Source: Hymenoscyphus infarciens (Eukaryota; Ascomycota; Leotiomycetes; Helotiales; Helotiaceae). From it: a stretch of 64,000 nt of DNA. Positions 45,483 to 57,733 of the stretch are shown in pieces. The stretch spans positions 62,001 through 126,000 of the forward strand of contig LLCB01000100.1 in assembly GCA_001414345.1 (NCBI GenBank). The letters run 5' to 3'. The translations under genes and the position numbers were made by a program. The notes below the pieces were generated by a model. It ran no database searches. It was not told the DNA's origin and saw only the letters and a list, made by a program, of their open reading frames with translations. Position 1 is the stretch's first letter; every line of letters starts with the position of its first letter.

Positions 45483-46719
45483 GCTTGGATTCAAAAATTA
45501 CTCCCACCCTGTATAAATCGAGCATATCCTTTGCTCTCGAAAACCACACACGAGAAGTGATACGAACATAATGCGTCAAAAGATATAGAAGGCGTTAATT
45601 ATTTTTCTTTTCTTTTTGCGCGAACATAACATTGCGGTCCTAATCGAAATGCATAGCGGAATCGGCGTTCTTTCTTCTTCTCATCATTGCTCATACAACA
45701 ATCCATCATACTTGCTTTTGACTCTTTTTAAATTTTTGGTTTCCATGTTTTTTTCCCGACTGCTTAATGGGTGGCTATTTGTTTTTCTCCGCCTGCCACC
45801 TCTGTCGTACCCTCTCTGTTGTCGAATGAATGGGGTTGTGGAGGAGGGGCCGCTGCTACCTATTGTTTGTACAATACCATTTGCTTATTTCCGAGTGGGC
45901 AAATGTTTTTTGGCTGCTGTGGATGGAAACTTTGGATTTTTTTTGTGTGGTTGTGGACTTGCTTATTTAGATGAGGACTCGCGGGTGGTGGCTGCTTACT
46001 TGACTCGCTTTGCTCTTGATGAGTTGGGTTTGGATGATTATGGATGATAGTTTGGTTTTTGCTTTCCCGGGGGGGTTCTGGAATGTGGTCGATCCGAGAT
46101 TTTGCGGGATTGGGCTGGGGTGGCGGTTGAGGGAGGCGGGGGAAGGAGGGATTGGGGGTGAAGAGATGATGGGGAGAGGAAGGGGTATGAATTGATATCC
46201 TTCTGTTGTTGTGAAAGTGGAAGGGCAAGGGGAAGGACAAACTTTGAATGAGAGCATGCAGACAGATCGATGGGTTAGAGGAGTACGGCATAGAAAATCA
46301 TAATTGAAAAATCCTTTTTAAAGTTCAGATTCTCTCTGTCTCTCTCTCTTTTACCGTTTCTTGAGTTTTTGTTCTGTGGGTTGAGGTTGGGGTTGGGGTT
46401 GGGGGCTGGAGTTGGGATCAAAGAGCGTACAGTATAGGTCAAGTCAGGTGTGGGGAGGGGAGTAGGGTTCATTGGATTTTTGTGAGGTTGCTTGGGTTGG
46501 AGAGGTGAGTTGTTTAGGGAGTGGAGGGAGAGAGGGAGGGAGGTAAGGGAGGGAGGTAAGGGAGGGGAAAGTGTTGTGTTTTTAAGAGATAGTCACCTAT
46601 CGTACCTACTATACTTGCCCCGCTTCTCACCACGAACAGGAGGCGTATACCTACCTTATAGGTAGGCTCCTAAGGTAGTAGACACGGGAAGTAGTACCTA
46701 GGTAAGTAAGAGATTCGAG
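45483..46719. other. 3' flank of kre6, no gene
   Basis: T/G-rich sequence with no convincing frame. Contains a G-rich stretch at 46378-46412 with repeated GGTTGGGG and a GGGAGGGAGGTAA duplication at 46530-46565. Becomes AT-rich at about 46720. Confidence 0.5.
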
Positions 46720-47414
46720 TATTGCTCTGATAACACCCTACTATTTTACCTCTTTTACCTCACTATATAGTAATACTATAAGTCTAAATATTATAAAATA
46801 TTAGAAGAACACTTTATATATAATTCTACTACTATTTAATATATAGTAGCTATTCTCTTATATCTAATAACATTATTAAGCTTTATAACTATCTACTAAG
46901 TAAGATATCGCTAGTCTTTAGAGTTTACCTTACTCTATAGTTCTTATAAGACTTCTATTAAGTCTTCTTAAGTCGTAGAAGCCTTTTCTAACTTCGTAAT
47001 CTAATACTTTATCTACTACTACACCTTCTCTATAGAGTTAAGGTCTAGAGAAGAGAGAGACTAGTTAAAACTATATATTATTCTCTTAAGTCTTAGTAAG
47101 CGAGCGAACCTCTTATAAACCTTTATACTATTCTCTATAACTCTCTACTATAGCTTATCCTCGTCTATTATTTAAAAAAAAAGTTATAGAAGTAAAAGAG
47201 TTAGAGTCGAGGTTAAGATATATTATATATTAGAGCGAAACTCTAGTATTATAGTCGGTGTTTTACTAAATTAGTCTACTATATAAGGTGTTATTAGAGT
47301 AATACTCGAATCTCTTACTATTTACTTACTTTTTTATACTATTTAGAGATATACGTTATAACGTAAGAGCCTATTTAGCGCGTATATATCTTTTTATTTT
47401 ATAGTAATTAACTA

Positions 47415-48066
47415 ATTTACCTACTAATTAATTTAAAAGAACTATTTTACTCTCTAATTAATTTAAAAGAACTAATTTACCTCTCTTACTAAAAGAGAGG
47501 TATTTAGATCAGAAAAGAGAGATATTCTAGTTAGTTAAATATTTCTATTATTTATTAGTTTCGTTATATTAATATACTAAAAAAAATATATATATATATA
47601 TATATAATAAATTAACCTACTTCTATACTATCTACTTCCTACTTCGTAAGCTACTTTATAATAGCTTTATTTATAATAGTCTCTTACTCTTACTCTAACT
47701 ATTAGCTTTATATATATTATAGATAAGAGACTCTTTTACGTACTATTTAAAATAGTTCTCTTAGAGACGCTTTCTCTTAATAAACTAGAGTGCTAGTATC
47801 TTAGTAGTAGTAGTAAAGTAACTAGCTAGTATAATAGTTACGCGATTAAGTTCTACTCTCTTAATATATACGAGCTTTTATTTACTAAAATTTAGATCTA
47901 AATATCTATATATATAGAAAATAGTAAATAGTAAATAATTATAAACTAGAATATCGCTCTTTTCTAAGCTAAATACCTCTCTTTTAGTAAGAGAGGTAAA
48001 TTAGTTCTTTTGAATTAATTAGAGAGTAGAATAGTTCTTTTGAATTAATTAGAGAGTGAATTAGTT
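47415..48066. mobile_element. Degraded foldback/MITE element with about 130-bp inverted ends
   Basis: The left end (47415-47545) and right end (47935-48066) are reverse complements: CTCTCTTACTAAAAGAGAGGT on one side appears reversed as ACCTCTCTTTTAGTAAGAG on the other. Each arm contains two tandem copies of a 28-bp unit with AATTAATTTAAAAGAACTA. The core (about 390 bp) has no open frame. It directly adjoins the left arm of the large inverted duplication. Confidence 0.75.
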
Positions 48067-48084
48067 AAGTACTATTTATTTTAT

Positions 48085-49132
48085 TTTAGTTAGTTTTAAA
48101 TAGTCTTTTTAGCTATCTAAAGCCAGCGCTATATAGACGTACATGTTTATAGAGTTTTATCTAAAAGTAGCTTATATACTTCTTAGAGTATCTATTACTA
48201 GACCTACTATATATATACTTATATACCTAGCTTTCTTCCTAGTAATAGCTTATTATTTTCTTCTATTCGCTCTATTTCAATTGAATATTTTTACTATTTC
48301 AGTTATTCTTATAGATAACTAATTTAGTTCTATTATAATAGCGCTTATAAGAGCTTAGTTAGCTCTCTTCTATATAAGACTAAGAATAATCGTCTTCTAG
48401 TAGACTATCTTATATAGAATCTTCTACTAATATATATCTCTAATCTAAGTCTTCTAATTCTATCGTTCTATTCTCTCTACTCTATAGTTCTATATCTCTT
48501 AAGAGGTCTTTTGCTACTTTATCTAAGAGCTACTAAACGCGCTTTAAATCTCTATAGAGAACTAAATAGTAGAGATTCTATTCTCTAGCTATAAAAACCT
48601 CTCTAGTTCTATACTCTTATTTATACTATCTAGACCTCTTTTAATTACTCTATTACTATTACTAGAGGTTCTTTATCTCTTCTAGTAACTCTCTTAACTC
48701 AAATATAGTATATATCAACTATATAGAATAACTACTATAGGTATTACCTCTAATCTTAGATTAGTATATAGCTCTCGCTTTCTTAAAGTCGTATATAATT
48801 CCGCGGTATATCTAGAGTAGAAGTTCTCTAGTATTAGCGTATATATAATATCGACTTTAAGAGCTTTCTCGATCGGTTTAGTAGTCTATAGATACTACTA
48901 TTAAGTAAATAAGCTATATAGGTCTTTATCGTCGATACTAGTATATTACTCTATATAATATTACTTCTTTAGAGAAGGTTAAGAGGTTTAAAACTCTAAA
49001 AGTTATAAAAAGAGATATTACTATAATACTTTTTAAACTTAAACTTAGCTTTATAAATAGTTCTAGAGATAAGATAGAATAACTAGAGATTCGTAGAAGA
49101 TACTCTATATAGATATTAAGTCTTCGTATCTC
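48085..49132 (-). repeat. Left arm of a 1-kb inverted duplication
   Basis: Reads as the reverse complement of 52432-53470 along its whole length. Anchors include TAGTCTTTTTAGCTATCTAAA, CTATAGGTATTACCTCTAATC, AAGTAAATAAG followed by TATATAGGTCTTTAT, and TTAGCTTTATAAATAGTTC. Differences are mostly transitions. Taken with the other arm this is a transposon fragment inserted twice in opposite orientation, or the ends of a long foldback element. Confidence 0.75.
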
Positions 49133-51545
49133 GCTTATATATATCTAGAATATATACTACTAAAATTTATAAAGTAATATAAATATATAAATACTAATTC
49201 TATATATATACTAGTATTTAGTATATATATTTAAAAGTGATATAAATCCCTCGTTTAATCTTATAGATCTTAGAGTATATATAAATAAGATATATACTAC
49301 TACTAAAAATAAAAGATTTAGATCTCTAGAGATATAAATCTTTAAAAGTTTATATATATCTCTTTCTATCTACTAGATAAACTTGAAATATATATACTAC
49401 GAGCTAAATAATTACGTAATATATTAAGAAAATAAGTAATAGTATATACTAACTTATATAAAATTACTATTTAGAATATCTCTTATTAAATATCTCTATA
49501 TTTATATATATATATAGTTAAATATTTTATATAAGCTAAATAGGCGCTAAATAACTCGACGTAAATTAATTTCTAAAAAAACTAATCTTTTAAAAAGTAA
49601 TATCTTTAAGTTTCGAAAACTTATAATTTTAGAATAGTTACTCGTTCGTCTCTTATATATCTAGCTAGGCTATTTTTTCTTTGATTTTTTGTTATTTTTT
49701 TAATTATTTTTTTTATTTTATTATAAGAAGTTTTTTATAAGAAGTTTTTTCTTATTATGTTTTTTTATTATATTTTTATGTTATAGTTTTAGTAGAGTTA
49801 TAAGTAAGTAAGTAATAGTATTACTTAATATATCTACTAGAAGCTAGATTAGATTAGAGTTATATTTATATTTGTTTTTTTTTTATTTTTATTTTTTTTC
49901 TTTCTTAGAAGTAAGAAAGTAAGAAGTAAAAAGAGATTAGATTAGATTAGATTAGGTTATATTATCTAATTAAGTATAATAAAAGTAAGATAGAGATAAG
50001 AAATAATCTCTAAAATTCTAAAATAGTTACTAAAGTTAATAAGAATAAGAGATAATAATAAAGTTAAAAAGAAGTTAGAAAAGAGTTAAAAAGAAGTTAA
50101 GAAGAAGTTAAGTAAGTAAGTAATAAGTAAGTAAGAGAGTAAGTAATAAGTAAATAAGTGATTAAGTAGTAATAAGTATATAACTTAACTCTTAAGTAAT
50201 CTAAAATTTCTTAGCTTTAAGACACCTTAGAAGCTAGAAGCTAGAAAATTAATTATAGTTATAGTAATAAGAGAAGAAGAGAAGAAGATAGAGAAAGAAG
50301 AAAGAAGAAAGAAGATATAGTTTTATAGAACTAGCTAAGTCTATTTCTTTTTAGAGTTATAATAGATAAATAGAGCGTCTTAAAAGTCTAAAAGTCTAAA
50401 AACAATTAAATTATAAATTATAAAAGTTAAGTATTTATAGCTAAAAGCTATAGCTAATTATAAATTATATTATACTATCTACTTACTCTCTTACTTCTTA
50501 TTCTATTCTTTTATATATTATATATACTAAGAGAGTATAGATAAGAATATAGATAAGAGTATAAGAGAAAGAGAGTAAGTAAATATTTTAGAGAAAAGTT
50601 TTTTCTAGTATAGATAAAAGAAGTTTAGCTAAATTAGTAAATAATTCTCTTCTCTCTTTCTCTCTTTCTCTTTTTCTTTTACTCTTTTTATCTTTCTTTA
50701 TCTTATTTATCTTAAAATAATAAAAAGAATATAATAGTATAAAATATATATAATTATAAAAGAGATATATAGAAGTATATTTAGTAGAATTATATATATA
50801 AGTACTAGGCTCTAATATAGAAGAAAAGACTAAATTAGTCTTTTCTAACTATAGAAAAGTAGATAGCTATATATAAGAGATTAGATAATATTAAAAGATT
50901 TAAAACTTAAAGCTTAAAACTTTTCTAAATTATATAATTTAAAATAATAATAACTGAAAGTTAATATAAGTACTAAAACTTTATATATATAGTAGATAAA
51001 CTTAGCTACTTAGAATAGTAGGCTATTATATAGATAATAAAGATATAATAGCGAGAGAGCGATATTAATACTATATATATAATACTTATTATCTCTCTCT
51101 ATTCTTTAATTAGCTAGTTACTATAATTAAGACTATCTAGTCTTAATATAAAGAAAGAGAGAAAGAAGAAGAGAGAAGAGAGAAGAAAGAGAGAGAGAGA
51201 ATTTAATTATTCTCTTTTTTATTTATAGAAAGTAACTTTTTACGATTTATAATTTACTATTTATAATTACGTCGTTTTTAGACTTTTATAGATTTAAGAT
51301 ACTATAGTAGATTATAATTTAAGTTTCTTTATTATAATTATTATTTCTTTTTTTTAAGAGAGAGAGAGAGAGAGAGATATTAAGAGTTTTAGATTTAATA
51401 TAAAGAAGAGTTCGTAAGATAAGAGAGAGGCTTAATATAGAAGTATAGAGACGAGAAGAGAAGAGAAGAGAAGAGAGAAGTAAGTACGTTCTAGTTAAGA
51501 GTTTTTATTTTTAGATTAGTAGTAAGAAAGAGATAAGAAGAGAGA

Positions 51546-51628
51546 TAAGAATAAGAATAAGAATAAGAATAAGAATAAGAATAAGAATAAGAATAAGAAT
51601 AAGAATAAGAATAAGAATAAGAATAAGA
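51546..51628 (+). repeat. Hexamer microsatellite (AATAAG)n
   Basis: About fourteen tandem AATAAG units inside RIP block 2. The repeat lacks CpA and TpG. Confidence 0.9.
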
Positions 51629-52431
51629 AGTAGATAGTTAGAGAGTAAAAGAGTAAGATAAGATACTTAAGAGATAAGAATTATAGATAAAGAGCTAGAG
51701 TCTAATATAAAAAAGTAGATATTATTAGTTTAGTTTATAAGCTAGTTAGTTATTATTTATAATATTTATAAAAAATAGCTAGTTGACTTTTTGAAGTTTA
51801 ATTATATAGAATTATTAGATAGTAAGAAGAGAGATAGTTAATAGATAATAGATAATAGAGACTAGGTTTTCAAAATCTTAGAAATATAAAAGAGATAGTA
51901 GGATTTTTAGAGAGAAAAAATAGCTAGAAGAAGCTATTTATATATTATCTAGATATATATAGTTAGAAATATAAAACTCTAGAAAGAAATACTATAATTT
52001 TTTAAGTTATTTATAGAGAAATAGTTAGAGTAATATTATTTATAAAGTATTTTAAAAGAGAAAGAGATAAAAGATATAAGACTAGCTAATAGTAGATTAT
52101 TTATAGTAAAACTCATTTATTTATAAGTAATATATATACTACTTTTTAAATCTCCTAGTATAAAGTAAAGCTATATTTACTACTAAGATATCTATTACTT
52201 TAATAAATTATAAAAAACTTTAATATAGTAGTAGACTAGTCTAGTCTTAGATATAATAAAAAAACTATAAATATTATAACGTAGATAGCTAGCTATAGTA
52301 GCTATATAGAGTATATAAAGTATATAGAATATACTAGTAGCTATAGCTATAGCTTTATATATAAGATAAACTAGTCTTAGTACTTTTAATACTTAGATCT
52401 ACTTATTCTTTAACTTTCTAATACTAGAATA

Positions 52432-53470
52432 CGAAGACTTAATATCTATACGTAGTATATTCTATAAACCTCTAGTAGTTCTATCTCGTCTCTAGAACTA
52501 TTTATAAAGCTAAGCTTAAGTTAAAATATAACGTAGTAATATCTCTTTTTATAACTATTAGAGTTTTAAGTCTCTCGACCTTCTATAAAGAAGCTACGTT
52601 ACTATAGTAATATACTAGTATTAATAATAAAGACCTATATAACTTATTTACTTAATAATAGTATTTATAAACTACTAAAACGAACTAATTAAGAAAGCTT
52701 CTAAAGTCGATTCTATATATTCGCTAATACTAGAGAACTTCGACTCTAGATATACTATAGAATTATATATAACTCTAAGAAGAGAAGAGCTATATACTAA
52801 CCTAAGATTAGAGGTAATACCTATAGTAGTTATTCTATATAGTTAGTATATACTATATTCGAGTTAAGAGAAGTACTAGAAAGAGTAAAGAGTCTCTAGT
52901 AATAGTAATAGAGTAATTAGGAGAGGTCTAGGTAGTATAAATAGAATTATAAACATAGAGAGGTCTTTATAGCTAGAGAATAGATTCTCTACTATTTATA
53001 ATCGTTATATATAGATATTCGAAGTACGTTTAATAGCTCTTAGATAAAGTAGTAGAAATACTCTTTAGAAGATATAGAACTATAAAGCAGAGAGAATAGA
53101 AGATAGAATTAGAAGACTTAGGTTAGAGATATACTAGAGAATAGTTTTATATAAGATAGTATACTAGAAGACGATTATTATTAGTTCTATATAGAGAAGA
53201 GCTAACTAAGCTCTTATAAAAGCTATTATAAAGACTAAATTAGTTATTTATAAGAATAACTAAAATATTAAATTTAAATTAAAAGAGAGAGAATAGAAGA
53301 AGATACTAAGCTATTACTAAGATATAAAGCTAGGTATATAGAGGTATATAAATATAGTAGGCTTAGTAATAGATACTCTAAAGAGTATATAAGCTACTTT
53401 TAGATAAAACTCTATAAATAAGTACGTCTATATAGAACTGGCTTTAGATAGCTAAAAAGACTATTTAAAT
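52432..53470 (+). repeat. Right arm of the 1-kb inverted duplication
   Basis: Inverted partner of 48085-49132. The 3.3 kb between the arms is itself repeat-derived. In plus orientation it contains AGGTAATACCTATAGTAG and ends in GATAGCTAAAAAGACTA before an A-rich run at 53475-53512. Confidence 0.75.
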
Positions 53471-55079
53471 ATAAAAAAAAAATATTAAAAAAAAAAAAAA
53501 ACTCTCTAATACTAATAATACTAAAACAAACTTATCTACTAAGTTCTAGAACTATATAGCTATATAACTAGTATTTTACTTCTTTATATACTCTTAGATA
53601 CTATAAAAAAATAACTAATTTAGAAATTAAGTAGTAAGTTAAGTAGTCTAGTACTTAGTAGAAAGCTTCTTATATATATAAAGTATATAAATAGATATAA
53701 ATAAATACGCTTTTAATATATATTTATTTCTATTTATCTTATTATATTTATCTATAAATATAATAGCTATTATTACTAATAGAGATAGTATAATATAGCT
53801 ATATTTAAGAAAAAAGCGTAATAAGTAAACTAGAAATAATATATATAATATCTATTTATCTATTACTTTATAGGTTTTTATAATATAGCTTTTAATTCTA
53901 TTATTATTAAATAAAAATAGATAGCTATTTATACTACTAAGAAAAGTAAAACGTCTATATATATTATATAATAACTATCTTATAAAATAAGAAGTATAAT
54001 AGTCTAGAAGCTATATTAAATACTAAAGAGTCTATCTTTTATATCTCTTAAGTCTATTAAGTAGTTATTATATACTAAGAAAAGTAAAATACTTATATAT
54101 ATAATATTATAACTACTTAAAGCTATAATAAATATAGCTTTATAGCTATTATAATTCTTATTTTATAAAATAGTTAAAATAGGACTTTTTATAAGCGTTT
54201 TAATATTCGTAATATAATAATTTAAGTTAAGAAAGATATAATTTTTCTTATTATATTAAAACTATATAATAGAATTAGAAGTTCTAAGCTATATAGATAT
54301 TTTACTATATAAAGAAACTTTCTACTTCTTTGAATCTTAATTCAAAGCGTTACTATTCTATAGTTTTATATATCTCTTAATACTTATTATTATAATTAGT
54401 AAAAAAGAAAATTCTTAAAAAATAGTATATTTTTTATAAGAATAGACTAGAATGTTATTCTACTAGTCTTAAAAGACTACTATTAGTAGATTAACTATAA
54501 ATAGCTATAATAAATAACTAAGTTCTATATAAATAATAGTCTATTACTTATTTATTAGATATATATTATAAAACTTTATAATCTCGCTCTTATTTATTAT
54601 AAAAGATAGTAGTATAAGATTCTCTCTTCTTTATAAAAATTAAAAAAATATTAGACTCTATTCTTTTTATACTTAGAAACTAATAATTTTATATTAATAA
54701 ATTATTACTTCTCTACTCTAATATACTTAATATAATATATTTAAAAGACTTAATTATTATTAATTTTACTTTAGAATTGTAATTTTTATAAAAGTAAGTA
54801 GTTATTTAAAGAAGAGTACTTTGTTATTAATAATAGAGATATAACTTTAGTAAAAGTATTCTTTAGTTATTATAATAGCTAGTAGATTATTATTCTTAAA
54901 ACCTAGAAAAATATTAATTTAGTCTTTTAGCTAATAGACTCGCTTTATTTACTAGTATCTAAGTAATTTTGATATTATTTCTAATATCCTCAAATAATAC
55001 TACTTTAGTCTAGAAATTATTATATTAATAATAACTTTATCTATTAAGTTAATATTATAAATAATAGTAGAAACTCTTT

Positions 55080-55985
55080 AAATTACTAAGTATAGTCTAA
55101 GCTAACTATTTATATCTTAGAATAGCGCTAGTGTCTAAGCTAGCGAGTAGCTACGTAACTAATATACTTCTATTTACTATAGACTTTTAATATACTCTCT
55201 TAGATACTTAGCTACTCTAACTATCTAGCTCTTTATTATTCTTTCTTTCTTCTACTCTTCTAATCTACTTTTTATCTATAGCTTTAGTAAGTAGTAAGAA
55301 TAATATAATAAGAAAGCCTTTTTTATTCTTTTTAACTTTCTATCTTTTATATATTCTCTTTACTTCTACTCTCTAGTCTAGATTATAAGTAACTATTTTA
55401 GTTACTAGTAGCTATAAGAATAACTTTTATATCTTTTATAAAATAAATTATTTTATAAAGTAAATTATTAATTTAACTTACTTTATAGCTATTCTACTTT
55501 CTTATATCTAGTAATAAAGTAAATATAAGTTAGTATAAAGTAGAATTACTATTTTTTTACTTTACTAGTAATCTAGTAGCTTCTTTAATAATAGCTACTA
55601 CGTATATAATATCTATTCTAGACTAATATTCTAGTATTTTACTTCTAACTTCTAGTTTTAAGCTTAAACTTAGTATCTAGTACTAGTACTAGCGCTAGTA
55701 CTAACGTTTATACTAGAAAGATAACTAAGACTCTTTAAAAAGAAACTTTTATTTATCTAGAACTTAAATTTCTAGAAGCGAGAAAGCTTTATATATTATA
55801 TTAAAAATATTAGAGCTATATAAAACATTCTAGCTCTTATAATCTATTATATATATATAACGGAAAATCTTAAATTTACTATTTTTAGTCTAAACCGACT
55901 AATTATACGCTAGAATAGCGCTAGTATCTATACTAGTAAGTAGCTACGTAACTAATATACTTCTATTTATTATAAGCTTTTAATA
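55080..55985. repeat. Pair of direct repeats about 790 bp apart
   Basis: Segments at about 55100-55190 and 55890-55985 share AGAATAGCGCTAGTRTCTA and GTAGCTACGTAACTAATATA followed by CTTCTATTTA. The spacing and parallel orientation would suit short terminal repeats of a small retroelement, but no coding trace remains. Confidence 0.5.
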
Positions 55986-56944
55986 GTTAAAATATTAAAG
56001 TAGATATTAGTAAGAAATTTAATATTTATATTAATAAGAAAAGTATTATTACTAAGCGTAGTAAGTAGTAAAAACTTTAATATTAAAGTTACTATTATTT
56101 TAAACTTTATTATTCTTTTTTAATTACTTTTACTATTTAATTTACTTTAAAAACACTAGATTTAAGCTTTTTTTAATAATATTTATTATATTAGATAAGA
56201 ACTTATAATATTTACTATTTAATATAGATATATATTATAATAGTCTAATATAATCTTAGATTACTATCTAAGTCTATTCTTAGTATTTATTATAATAATT
56301 ATTATAGACTTCTCTAAGATTTTATTAATACTAATAAAATTAAAGTCTAGTACTTTTAAAGAATAGTTATAAATTCAAAGTAAAACTATAATAGTAATTA
56401 TAATATTTATAATTTTATTATAGATTTATCTAATAACTAGAGATTTATTCTAAAACTTTTTAGCTTATATTTTTTAAAACTCTTTTAGATATTATATTAA
56501 TTATAGAATTCTATATAGAAGGAAATTCTAATACTTTTTCCGTTTTTAAAAAGTCTTTTATTATAAGATCTAATAAAGCTTTTAGTAGATAGTATTAAAA
56601 TTTTCTACTTAATTAAGTATTCTAAGTATTATAACGAGATAGAATATACTTATCTAGGAAATCACCTCTATACTAATTTAATACTATAGATATTTTAGAC
56701 TTTAGATACTAGTTATATATAGAAAATAAAGCTATTCTTATTATCTTCTTAGTATTCTCTTACGTATATATTCGACTTTATTTTATATCTAATATAGTTA
56801 TAAATATATTAGATAGAATAGCTTTCTTATAAAGTTACTCTATCTAATCTAAGAATACTACTATTATAGTTCTCTAAGTAACTAGAACTTACTTCTGATT
56901 TGTTTTTTAGTATTAGTAGATATAATAATACGAAATATATATAA

Positions 56945-57235
56945 CTATTAAAGAGCTATAAAGAAGTATCTATATATAAGAGATTAAATACTACTAAGAT
57001 CTAAGAATAATAATAACTAAGAGCTATCTAATATAGCTAATACTAAATAATCAAAGCTAAAAAGCTAAATATAATATCTAAAGCTTAATCTCTTCTATAT
57101 ATAAATATTAAATTTTAATATCTTTAGTATCTTTAGTAATATAAGTATTAGTAATTCGTACTCTCGGCGTATAAGTATTATTAATTTTACGAAGACTAGT
57201 AGTTTAGAATAGCGAGCTATTATAATAGAGAGGTT
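56945..57235. repeat. Second copy of the dispersed 290-bp repeat
   Basis: Direct-orientation match to 39690-39985 in block 1, linking the two AT-rich blocks as made from the same repeat families. Confidence 0.65.
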
Positions 57236-57733
57236 ATTAACCTTTTATATTAATATATTTAGTTAGTATATTTATAAGAGAAAATAAATTATAGTTATTT
57301 AATAAGAATATAATAAAAAGTATTAAATTCGTCTATTTTAGTGTGTTTTAAGGCTAGATAATACTTATATACGAGCCTGTGACGCCTAGAATACCCGACC
57401 GAGTATGCCTGTTCTATTAGAGAATATAGTTTCTTCTCGCTCGATTGCTCGAAGGAGGAAAAAAAATGAAAGATCTCTTTGCTCCTTTGGTTAAATGTAA
57501 ATTATTCAAAAACTTTGAAGATACTAACGACTGAAATGTTAGTTAGAGTACATAATCAGACGATTAGATTTGGAAATTTTTATTCGATGGTGTAGCAAGA
57601 ACTAATGGTTGATCTAATAGGGGTATCTCAAAAGCGACGTTTCCCCCCCAGCCCCAAAAACTCCTAACAGAACCACTCAATTCGTGCGTGCAATGCCTCT
57701 CGCGTAACCAGAGCAAGTCACGAACCTCCATAT

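Larger units (their letters stand above)
46720..57380. repeat. RIP-saturated AT-rich block 2
   Basis: About 10.7 kb with the same signature as block 1: TpA-rich, CpA and TpG nearly absent, CpG retained, no open frame of 60 codons. It is a mosaic of degraded repeats: a foldback element (47415-48066), a 1-kb inverted duplication (48085-49132 with 52432-53470), a segment shared with block 1 (about 50490-51240 resembles 38740-39140), a hexamer microsatellite, and direct repeats near 55.1 and 55.9 kb. It ends near 57380, about 350 bp from the F-box gene. Confidence 0.9.
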
